Shown: one piece after another, positions 54,245 through 64,000 of the stretch
How positions within the stretch are numbered: the stretch's first letter is position 1
How the letters are laid out: each line of letters begins with the position of its first letter
Assembly (NCBI RefSeq): GCF_910592395.1
Contig: NC_088325.1
Span: 3,503,501 to 3,567,500, forward strand
Direction: 5' to 3'
Source of the DNA: Lineus longissimus
Lineage: Eukaryota; Nemertea; Pilidiophora; Heteronemertea; Lineidae
DNA length: 64,000 nt
Program-made: the position numbers and the translations under genes
The notes under the pieces: generated by a model
Database searches by the model: none
Seen by the model: only the letters and a program-made list of their open reading frames with translations
What the model was told of the DNA's origin: nothing

Positions 54245-55121
54245 TAAAGGGGTATGCCATTCGTAATTATTGGTTGTCCATTCTAAAATACCTTGGTACC
54301 GTAAAGTCAACTTTTAAATGGAAAATGCATAAGCCTCGTTCTGAGAGTGGAGTGTTTTGGACACGCAACCAAGATGCTCTACCAAAGTTCCCTCGGGTTG
54401 CACTAAAATGTGGAACCATGCACACAGCTCACTTCAGAAGTTTGAGGCTCTCAAAACACTGCTTCAAACACAAATCAGCCAAGGAAGCATCAACCACCCT
54501 AAGTTTTTTAATGAGCACTACACATATTTGCTGAGAAAAACGCTCCAAATAACCCATTTGCGCGGATTTTAGCGTCACTTGAGCGAGCCGATCCGGACTT
54601 CCTATACAGGCTGCCGTAACATAATGTAAACAACGGCGCTACCGGCGCTCCGGGCAGGCGATGGATGGAATTTGCCAAATTCGCACATATTCAAGTTATT
54701 TCGTGGCCTATCTTTTTAAGTTTGAGGTATTTTAGAATAGAAATTGAACCCTCGGCTTCGGACCTTGGTTGAGTTACCAAGACACTCTCGGGTGGAGCTA
54801 AAATTTCGTCCAAACCCTCGCCTGTCGGCTCGGGTTTGGACTGTATTTTAGCTCCACCCTCGAGTGTCTTGGTAACTCAACCAAGGTCCTCCGCCTCGGG
54901 TTCAATTCCTTAAGTTAAATTGAAATCCACTAATACACAATGCCAAGGTGCAGTCATTGTGAATACTAATTTGTTTAAACTTGATATTCATAGTTTTTGT
55001 ATATCAGTCTACACAACGGTAATGTTGAAATTTATATTTAGTACGTGTTTCTGCAATTCGACATTTTCAAATTCATTTTCAAATTCAAAATTTTTAACAA
55101 ATGCCGTAGGCCTTTAATGAT
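54245..55121 (+). mobile_element. TTAAAGG MITE, copy B, interrupted by an insert
   Basis: The left end (TTAAAGGGGTATGCCATTCG) is at 54245. The right part ('gtatatcagtctacacaacg' to GTAGGCCTTTAA) is at about 54970-55119. Compared with the copy at 61647, about 650 bp are inserted, including the foldback at 54743-54906. Confidence 0.68.
54743..54906. repeat. Near-perfect 164-bp foldback
   Basis: Arms of about 75 bp: ATTGAACCCTCGGCTTCGGA with GAGTTACCAAGACACTCTCG pairs with CGAGTGTCTTGGTAACTC and CGGGTTCAAT. The loop is around 54818-54830 (CGCCTGTCGGCTC). Confidence 0.9.
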
Positions 55122-55469
55122 TGGGGATTTTAAAATAAATCTGAAATATTTCCTCTTGAGTAAAAGTGAAAAACGACCCAAGAAAAGTGTAAAATGGCCT
55201 GAACAGGCCTGACAATATGTAGCAACTACACTCTTAAAAATAAAGGTTTTCGAGCGTTTGCAAAATTGTATGGGTTTTTAAGCCAACACAAATACGAACA
55301 CAAGAGGGTTTTTCAGGAAAATAAAAACCCTTTCAGGTTTTTCATGAGCTCAAAAACCTTCAGGGGCTTTTTATTTCTCTGAAAAACTGCTAGAGGGTGC
55401 ATATCATATGTATTGGCTGAAAAGTCCGAACAAATTTTTGGAGCCCAAAACTGCTTATTTTTAAGTGAA

Positions 55470-55695
55470 CAGTGGAACATCCCTTAGTGGACACCTCTCT
55501 ATCAAGGACACCCTCTCTATCAAGGACACCCTCTCTATCAAGGACACCCTCTCTACCAAGGACACCCTTTCTAAGGACACTAGTTTTGGTCCAAAATTGA
55601 TTGTTTTCAGTCAATTTGACATCTCTAATCAGGACACCTCTCTAAAGGACAGCACTTGTCAGTCCCGAGGGTGTCCTTAATAGAGAGGTTCAACT
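55470..55695 (-). mobile_element. pogo/Tigger-like MITE with internal 18-bp tandem repeat
   Basis: Reverse-oriented family member whose end unit 'ctctctatcaaggacaccc' is amplified about four times (55494-55570). Confidence 0.75.
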
Positions 55696-57117
55696 GCACT
55701 TCTGAAGTCTAGCAGTAGGCAGCTCTGCAACTCGATAATTTTCAATCTCATCACATTAACGGCACGGCACATTCCTTCTTCATAGAAATCAAGACGAAAG
55801 CGCTATTTAAACATTTACTGCTTGCCGCTTTCTCAAGTATGAAATTGTCCATCAGGCATTGAACGCTCGCACGGTTCTAGCGAGTTGATAAATTGTTTTG
55901 AGCGGCGCACTCCTTGAGGTGATTGAATTTCTAGATCATTGGGAGATATGAATAAAAACAAGTAAATGCTTTTACTACAATTTTGTACAGAAAGGCCTAG
56001 TGTAAATATACATGGAGTTTTAGATAAAAGCATTTGCTGGTCTTTATTCATATCACCCATTGGCTTTCTGCTGGAGTGACAGGATGGATGCGACTGCCTG
56101 TCAGAGAAGTAGTACAAGGGTTATGTGTTCAGTCCCAAGCACCACCACGCTCGTTTGTAAATTGTAACCTTGAGCAAGTTGCTTCACTGTGATTGATTGC
56201 TTCGTCCTTTGAATGAGACGTAAAACAAAGAGTACTTGTATATGGTGTCTATACTTGGGCAAGCAAAATTGGTTTGGCCTTATTAGTATACCACTTCGAT
56301 CCAATTCTGCACTTCAATCCAATATGCCATTAAACAATTTCGCAATCAACTTTTTAAATGACAATTCGTTAATCATGTTAATTGCAGCACTTTTCTGACA
56401 ACTCTTCCATTGCCGAGCTGGAAGGTGTGCTTTCCAAACCCAGTGAAACAGAAAGCCATCGACAGGTTTTTCGTCCCATGAGCACACTATCGTGTCTCTC
56501 ATAATCGATTTTTGTACCAATGATTGCTCAGCGAATCATTTGACAGTTCCGTTCATTGAACTCTCGACAAGACTTTTTACACTGTAGCTTTTTTTAGCAG
56601 AATCAAATCAATGCATGGAAACGATCCCATCTTCAACAGTCATCTGTATAGTGGGCATTTTGTATATATAGCATGCTGCAGATGGGCAATATTCATCGCT
56701 GCAATGAGTGATCAAATGTATCAGTAACTTATCTTTAGGCAGAATCACTTCTTGCAGCGATGTGCAATAAAATCTGCTGTGATCTTATTGCACAGACATC
56801 TCACAGGCACCCCTCCCAATTTTAGACCCTCTTGATGGACACTATCATCATCATCATCATCATCATTACCAGCATCGTAGCCCTATTGGATTTGTTGCGG
56901 AGGTATGGAGTCCACTATAGGCTACTGTCTACCTATGTGAGATCTTTTACTTGGCATGGCATGGACACTCGGGTACAAGGGACCACAGCTTTTAGTCTCA
57001 TCCGACAGACCATCATGAAATATATCATACTGAGCCTCAAACTTGTTGTGAAGAGCCAGGATATACAGATCATTGAAAGCCACGCCGATTCTTTCAGAAA
57101 TACAATACCCTTGGTTC

Positions 57118-57246
57118 TCTCAGTGATCGAACCTGGTCCCTATTGGTTGGTAGGCAGCAGTGTAAATCACTTGAGGATCGGATACCAAGGATCGAACCCA
57201 AGCCCTATTGCGTGGTAACCAGCAGAGTTAATCACTAGGCCATAGG
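57118..57246 (-). repeat. tRNA-like pseudogene pair
   Basis: On the minus strand, TGGCCTAGTGATTAA (A-box-like) and GGTTCGATCC (B box) are spaced as in a tRNA. A second, decayed copy of the same unit follows downstream. No full cloverleaf was recognised. Confidence 0.55.
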
Positions 57247-58939
57247 ACACTCTCATCATGCACCAACAATGCAATGTACCTACCCTGATTTAGCCACGAT
57301 ATTGTTCTCCCGCCCGACGACGTATTTACTTTTATTACAACAGGAGCAACAGCAGCAGAGACGTGCGGCACACGATTTCATCAACGTCTTAAAATCCATC
57401 CCGAGTTTTCAGATGACAAGGGGTTAAATCAAATCCTAAATGCTCCGAGAATTAATTGAAATTCCATCAATACACCAATCGATTTGGCCGATTTCCAAAA
57501 TTGGAAAAAAACTCAATCTCGGAAGTCAGATTTGTATTTTGCAAGGAGATTGATTTTGGATTTACGCTAAAACAAACGAGAAGTCTTGATTAATTTCGTA
57601 TTGATTTCTGCCTCCTGATTTGTGCAAAATTACGAAGACCAACCTTAAAAAATACGTAACTAAGCTTTTTCATTGAAGTCTGAATTGAAACAGGAGAGAA
57701 AGTCCAAACTTCTTGATATTTCGTATTCCTTTTTTTATAAATGTTTAAATATTTCTTTATCATTTACTTAAATCCTTGCTTTTAGTAAAAGGCGACTTTT
57801 TAGAGTTTGAACAGAGTAGCTTTTAAAACTAATGCATTCATCCATGCAGCAATCACATAAATCCATACAGGAATTGAAATCAAGTGGAAAATTTCAAATT
57901 TTTTATTCCCTATTTAGAAATTTGTCGATTTTTGTATTCTATCCTTGTGAACTGGTGCGTTCAGAGTTCAGAAATACATCCCGATGAAAGCAAAATCACT
58001 GTTAGAATCTATAGTGACATCATATATTCCACTAAGAATTTGAAATAAGATCGACATATATGCCTTTTTGAGAAAAAAATGTATTCCTTTTGAGCTTAAC
58101 GGATCAAGAAGGGCATAAAAAATTCTTCGAAATCGCTGACAGTCTAAGTACACCTGTCAAGTTCCAACTTCTTGTTCTTCTTCTGTTATAGATCATCCAC
58201 AAATGTTTTCCAATATGCTGTCCTGAATATGCTTTTACTATTGCAGTACACTGACCATATCCAAATTGTCAAATACGGGTATATCCGGTTTAGCAATTCT
58301 AATTGAAAACATCAAGTAAGGAATTATCCGGTTCAAAAACTCAAAAGATTTTTTTCAAAAATTGTCACAGTCTGTAGAGAGAAATATTGAGCAATTTGGC
58401 TGGAAGAACGTCAACAGAATCCGCCTACCTGAGAGTGTCGATCTACCAGGAATTGAAATCGACACTAAGGCACTATGACACCTAAAATAATTGAAAAAAA
58501 TCTATATGAGAAAATTTTTAATTTTTTCCAACTTGAAATTTTCTCAGGATGTGAAGGGATTTTCAGAAACCGTTTCAAGGTTTAGCTTAAATTTCCCAAA
58601 TGTGTAGGCAAGGGAGAGATTCTAAATTATCGGTAGGGCCTAATCAAAACTGTAACTCAGATTGATGCACAAAAGAACGCGAAATATCTGGAGTAGCAAT
58701 TTGAATAATCACAAAGAAACTGAGAAATAATCCTGATAGAATTCAAGGACACAGTAAACTTCCATTCCAACACAAGTTTTCAAGAATTGAGATGAAAATT
58801 TTCAAATGTGCTGATACATGTAGGGGAAATAATTTTTTAGAAGATTTTGGTTACAGAGAAAGAACTACAAGTCCTATCAATCAGCCAATCCATCCTTGCT
58901 CTGATAGAATTATCGATAAGAGGACACCAATACCGGGAT

Positions 58940-59410
58940 GTGACGCTGCTTAGAGCATAAAAGAACCCAAATTTTTCCAAGAGAAAATGTTTTCCTCAGA
59001 ACTTCCCTTACTTCTGCCTACAAAATACTTATTTCTTGCCCAATTTTGAAAATTCAAAGTTCTATGTAGGTACATGTACTTCCATTTCTGTCCAACTATT
59101 TTCAAGAAGAGAAAAAAAAACGAAAATCCTCCAAAAACTGAAAATGGCACATCCTTGCAAGACGCTATTTGCACAAGATGTTAACTAAACACAACTATTA
59201 AGCCTGATTTAATCCAAGGCCATGCTCATCCTGCCTATAAAATGCATATTTTTTGCCAGATTTCGAAAATTCAGTTCAACCATTTTCAACAACAGAAAAA
59301 AACTGAAATCATCCAAAAATGGAAACACCATATCCCTGCAAGACGCTATTTGTACATGATGTGAACTACACACAACTAAGCCTGATTTAATCCAAGGCCA
59401 TGCTCATCCA
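58940..59410. repeat. About 200-bp tandem duplication
   Basis: 'caagacgctatttg', 'aagcctgatttaatccaagg' and 'ccatgctcatcc' occur in both copies. Confidence 0.75.
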
Positions 59411-61344
59411 CTGCAATGTCTCCCTCATACAGCATCGCATGACACCGACCACGAGTGACTCCAGTACCTGAATGATGCGAGGACAATTCAATGTTCGTCG
59501 TCGCTCAGCATCAGTTCTGACAGCCACACGATGATGAAACCGTACGCATGCAGCTCCTCACGAGGAAATCCAATACCAAAGTCCGCTGTGGTGACCAGGT
59601 TTAAACATCGGGCACAGACAGTGGAAATAGCACTTGGAACAATGGAAGGAAATACATAAGTGCTGTGATGATCATCAAATTACATGAAACTATTATCCTT
59701 CGGAGGTCATGAATTGATTGCTAATGATTTCTTGATTGGTGTTGTAACTGATGATAGGGAAATGGACTCTATTTCAGTGTCCTCTGTACTGTTCATCTAC
59801 AGATTTTTTAGCGCATTTATTTTTTGCAGATTTTGCAAATAAACTCGATTTGTTGAAACAATGATTGCAAAAAAAAGTTCTTTGATTGGAAAAACTGCAA
59901 GAAATATTGTGATCTGTCGGCCAAATTGTGAATTGTCAAAATAAATTTTACAGATTTTTTTAAGTGAATTGCCAAAATGAATAGGCACAGAAATCTAGCA
60001 GTTTATAAAGTTTTTGGGTAAAGGGGGCAGGATCAGCTGTTGAAGAAAAAATTGAGAAATTTGAGAAAAAAATATTGAGAATTTTTTTTTATTCTTTGGA
60101 ATTTTCAAAGAACATTTTAAAAGAATTTTTTTGAGAATTTTCACGGATGCATTTTTTAAAGAATGTTTTTCCTGAAAGGTTTCTTGATTAGGGTGGAGAA
60201 TTAAAAATAAAGCACTTTGAGGCTGTTGCACTGTCAAGTTGTAGAGTTCAGGCCTATGTAAGAACTTCTACAGGGCGTTCCTAAACAAATGCAATCATCT
60301 CACTGAACAGAACATAAAATATTAACATTAACCAATAAGCGACTGCAGACGGATTAGTTCGGATTCCCTGAGAACACGGCAGATCGGAAAAAGTTTCAAT
60401 AACGTCTGTCTTGTCGCTGAGAGATGATTTCCCATGTTGACGTGAAAAAGATCATTATGACGAGCAGCTGGGGACAATTAACCCTTTGGAGCGGATTGCG
60501 ATTGGCACAAAAGCGCCTGAAGTGTGTATTTATATGTACATATCCAAAAGCTTCGTAACGTCAGTGAGAACTGTGAAAAACTAGATGGTTTTCACGGGAG
60601 CGGATCAATTTAACAGAAATTTCTGCTAGTTTCAATGAACAGAACGTCACCTTTTCTTTCAGGAGGCACTTTTATAGGTGGTTTGTCACCTTTGTGTTCC
60701 TCCTTTTAGACACTGATTTTATTGTTATGATGTGCTACATTTTGTTCTTGTGTTTTATGCATTGCTATGTTTTATAAGTTGTACACATGTTTTAAATCTA
60801 TCTAGTGTCTAATAAAGTATTCATTAAATTAAATTAATGTGAAACGCATCAACTCATAACTCAACTGTCACCAGGAAGCATAAACATTGATTATTTTTCA
60901 AAGGTATTCACCAAAATATTCAAATCGATCTCAGGATATACCCTAAGGAGTGTGTTTTCAATAAAAGTCCAAAAAAGATACCCACAGCTAAAAGATGCTT
61001 CCCATAATTGATAGTAGGTCACCCGACCTCATCATTATTCAACTGGCGGTCTCATCTCTTCTTGTTTTGTGAGCTCCGCTTCACGGTTTAGAGTAATAAC
61101 CAAGTGAAGTTAGGAGGACCGAGGATGGAGGCTTTCAACAGTCAACAGGCACTCCACTCCCGAGCAACCACTTATCCTTATTGCAGACATCATTATCTTG
61201 TCATCCTATCTCGGTAATGGCCGTCCAGGAAAAACACCAACGAGTTGTAATGTGTGTTGCACAATAATATCCTTGCTACGTAATGATCGATTCAAGCGCT
61301 ACGCGCCATGCATCTTAAAGGGGTATGGCATTCATTTCGTTGTA

Positions 61345-61545
61345 TTTACTCGTGGCTCAAGCAGTGATTGACTGGAGGCCAGAATCAGTCGGAGGAAAAC
61401 GACGCAAGGGAAGATGCAGGATGAGATGGATGGATGCAGTGACGAGAGATGCTGAGTCAGTAGGGAACAATGTACTGAGCACAGCTTCCCAAGCCCACAG
61501 CGAGTGGAGACGTGTCCCTGCACCACTGACGTTGACAAACAGTTG
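61345..61545 (+). mobile_element. LINE (non-LTR retrotransposon) 3' fragment
   Basis: The translation GKRRKGRCRMRWMDAVTRDA ... EWRRVPAP matches the usual C-terminal signature of endonuclease/RT polyproteins (basic R-x-R-x-R-W-x-D, then a W-R near the end). Only this tail remains; no RT core is present. Confidence 0.65.
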
Positions 61546-61646
61546 AAACACGTCGTGTTGTCACAGTGAGTGAGTGAATGACTTGTGGCTCTGGTAATCA
61601 CTACCCACGAAAAATGCCAACAAGTTAAAAAGAGTGTTTGCGGTTA

Positions 61647-61884
61647 AAGGGGTATACCGTTCGTAATTACTGGTGGTCCAGGAAAATAGAAATGCAGTTA
61701 TACACAATGCTGTATTGCAGTTATCATGCATATGAATTTGATGAAACCTGGTATTTATAGTATTTGTATATCTGTCTACACAATGGCAATATTGAAATTT
61801 ATATTTACGCAATTGGAAATTTTCAAATTTAGTTACAAATTTCAAATTTCAATTTTTTTTAGAAATAATGGTGTAGGCCTTTAA
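61647..61884 (+). mobile_element. TTAAAGG MITE, copy C (complete)
   Basis: Runs from TTAAAGGGGTATACCGTTCG to GTGTAGGCCTTTAA; used as reference for copies at 6405 and 54245. A further fragment of the left end lies at about 61315. Confidence 0.7.
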
Positions 61885-62567
61885 GATTTAATGTCGGTGA
61901 CTGCTGACCTGCTCTCCAGATGATATCATAAAACTTCCTAGGAAACGGTCAATGACTACTTCATCCTGGCTGACCATAGTGTTACACAACAATGCCCTGA
62001 TGATCTCCTCATTATAAATGAGCTGCTACAACTCACTATTACACTTTAGTTGTATCATCTCTTAATAGTTCATGAGTCAATCAAATTCAATATCTAATGC
62101 CATGGCTGGTCAGTATTTCTTTGCATAATTCTTCTCATAAAATGGTAAAAAAATCCATCAATTATCAAAGAGGATTTTTTGGGCAGTCACATGACATATT
62201 CGAGACTTCCGATTGGCCAAACATGCTTGCCTACTCAGCAGGCCACCGATTTTTGTTTTAACACGTCAGACAGATCACCATGATGGCAGTGTCGATAAAA
62301 ATAACGCAAACACGATAGAACTATAAATGCAACCGACAAATAGCTGATGTTTGCCAGATCTTGTCGATAAATAGCCATCATTACGGCAAATGATCGCCAA
62401 ATACGGGTGTTAACTATCACCGAAACCGACGTTTGATGGGGTAATGTTCCCCCGATGTTCCCTCTGCGATGATTATTCAAATAGCATATCGTTATCGAAG
62501 TAACAGAGGAAATGATGCAAATTTATATGTAACGCAAACTTTTCTCAACGTTAACCCCTGAAAGTTA

Positions 62568-62763
62568 AAGGGACTCTTTAGGCAGCTAGGTGGGTGAGAT
62601 AAAGCTACACAAAGTTACCAATAGGGGTCTCTCCCATCTCAAAGTAAGTCAAACTATTCATGCTGTATGAGGAATACATTCAGAGCTGAATCAAAGCCTT
62701 TCTGAGCATATTCATCAGCCGAAGAAACCCCCTTGCTCCTCCTGCCCATAGTCTACCTTTAAG
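62568..62763. mobile_element. MITE related to 3357-3592
   Basis: Left AAAGGGACTCTTTAGGCAGC, right CTCCTGCCCATAGTCTACCT; shares the central 'ataggggtc' and 'ctcccatct'. Confidence 0.5.
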
Positions 62764-62788
62764 AAGTTGGCTTTTTGAGAAAAATAAA

Positions 62789-63010
62789 GGGGGATCAGTG
62801 GGATAGTGGTAAAAGGACCAGTTTCATAATCAGGAGGTCATGGGTTCAACCCTCAGAAGGATCACTGCTTTTGACTCTTTGTCCTTGAGCAAGACACTTG
62901 ACCTCTTTGCTTCTTGCTGCCCAAGTGTAAACATTGATATAGCAGGCTCGCCTGGGAAATTAACCTGCAATGTTAAGCCTGGTCTGAGCAGCTCATTTTC
63001 TGAAAGATTT
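62789..63010 (+). mobile_element. tRNA-derived V-like SINE, copy B
   Basis: Head GGGGGATCAGTGGGATAGTG, CATAATCAGGAGGTCATGGG with B-box-like GGTTCAACCC, and core GTCCTTGAGCAAGACACTTG match the SINE at 8319-8549. Confidence 0.7.
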
Positions 63011-63204
63011 CTCGAAAAGACCGGGTTAAAAGTGTCAAGTCAGATGATAACCTTTATGTAGTTTATATCAGACTATAAACACGTTATATCGTTATACTGA
63101 CGCTGTTGACGTCAATATACGATTATAAACACATGTTTGAAAAAAATATGTCATAAGTCCAGCTGTTGACGTCAATTGGGGACACAAATAACAGTTTCCT
63201 ATTG

Positions 63205-63382
63205 CAGTAGAACCTCTCTATTAAGGACATCCTCGGGACTGACGAGTGCTGTTCATAATAGAGAGGTGTCCAGATTAGAGAGGTCAAATTGAACAGACAC
63301 AACCGATTTGAGACCAAAACAAGTGTCCTTAATAAAGAGGTTGTCCATAATAGAGAGGTGTCAAGTAAGGGAGGTTCCACTG
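63205..63382 (+). mobile_element. pogo/Tigger-like MITE, full copy
   Basis: CAGTAGAACCTCTCTATTAA at the left, GGGAGGTTCCACTG with TA at the right; 178 bp, no ORF. Confidence 0.78.
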
Positions 63383-64000
63383 TATAGCCTTCATGTGTTA
63401 GCGAGAAGCAAACTGTCGTAAATCTGAAATCTGAGCGCTACTCAACGCCCTGGGCCAGAATAGCCAACAATCCCTGCCTGGTTAGCCTTTGATGTCGTAT
63501 TGATAATCTATTTTTAGCGACTTCAAACATGGCGCATAGCACGGAACACAGTCGTCTAATGACGAATGAGATGTCACCAAGCTATTAACATATGACAATT
63601 ACTGGAAAACCCGATATATTCGCGGCCATTTAATCTAACGATTTTTAGAAATTACTACTTTCGTATTCCTTAAATGAAACGGCCAGGGGCCATTATGCTC
63701 ACCACATAAACATTTGGTGGTTAGGAATTCATCCTGGTTAAGAAACATGCTACATGTATAGTATATAGGTCAAACCAAAGTCGGTATGACATGTGATGTA
63801 TCCTTGCTTGGAGTACCTACCATAAAAATATCATTGAAAAAACAAGTCACTAATAAGTGAAATAATGCACTTCTTACCTGGCCTCCTGGTGGCCAAATCA
63901 TGAACCAGACCGGACAGAAATTGGGTGTCAGAGGTAGGTATGACGTAGGGAGTCATGTGTACTAAATTTCAAGTTCATAGCTTTTAGCAGTTAAGAAATG

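Larger units (their letters stand above)
50383..64000. other. 5' flank or first intron, repeats only
   Basis: No supported exon in 13.6 kb. Named repeats are listed separately. The stretches 57250-58930 and 59410-61300 show only AT-rich sequence with short unsupported frames. Confidence 0.6.

Noticed and set aside
56832-57218. 128-codon plus-strand frame starting with poly-Ile
   Set aside because: The Ile run is an ATC microsatellite, and the rest overlaps the tRNA-like repeats at 57118-57246.
63870-64000. Strong donor-like CCAG|GTAAGA on the minus strand with an open frame
   Set aside because: Phase 0 does not fit exon 50235, the sequence looks like dispersed repeat, and it runs off the window.

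Overview
The window is animal nuclear DNA. It is AT-rich, intron-dense, and full of MITEs, tRNA-derived SINEs, satellites and DIRS-type retrotransposons. I cannot fix the species; the repeat mix looks like a marine invertebrate. There are no bacterial operons.

One host gene explains nearly all coding sequence that is not from transposons. It lies on the minus strand and I can reconstruct fourteen internal or terminal coding exons from 50382 down to 1546. Each carries one or more copies of a module made of an acidic stretch (like E-E-I-D-I-D-L-x-D-P-E-V-E-K-A-A) followed by an IQ-type calmodulin-binding helix (K-I-Q-A-G-F-R-G-x-K-x-R-K-E). This is the arrangement seen in PEP-19/PCP4, neurogranin, neuromodulin and insect igloo proteins. 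I count about 18 modules. Almost every exon is phase 0 at both ends, so exons can be skipped in any combination without losing frame. Three are exactly 69 bp and encode only an IQ helix. A fifteenth exon (27158-27045) begins Met-Gly-Cys, has a consensus GTAAGT donor, and looks like an alternative first exon giving a membrane-anchored protein.

The largest exon (25554-23440, 705 codons) is the most unusual part. It holds five PEP-19-like modules, then a single in-frame TGA in the context TGACTAG, the known efficient stop-readthrough motif. The same frame then stays open for 286 more codons to a splice donor like those of other exons of this gene. A G-rich tract follows the stop. A possible 57-nt in-frame micro-intron over the same TGA is the main competing explanation.

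Two nearly identical, same-orientation DIRS-type tyrosine-recombinase retrotransposons (13642-20203 and 39382-45938) sit in introns or upstream DNA of this gene. Each has inverted terminal repeats and an internal complementary region matching the joined outer termini, plus Gag-like, RT/RNase H and tyrosine-recombinase frames. Copy 2 looks intact. Copy 1 has two G-tract length changes that put its reverse transcriptase out of frame and then restore the frame.

The rest is intronic or flanking DNA with dispersed repeats: a pogo/Tigger-like MITE family (six copies), a TTAAAGG MITE family (one copy split by a foldback insert), a GGTACAATTA family, a V-like SINE family, a tRNA SINE with a 20-bp tail, a LINE 3' fragment, and several tandem satellites, including one with E-boxes and splice-donor-like sites just upstream of the Met-Gly-Cys exon.
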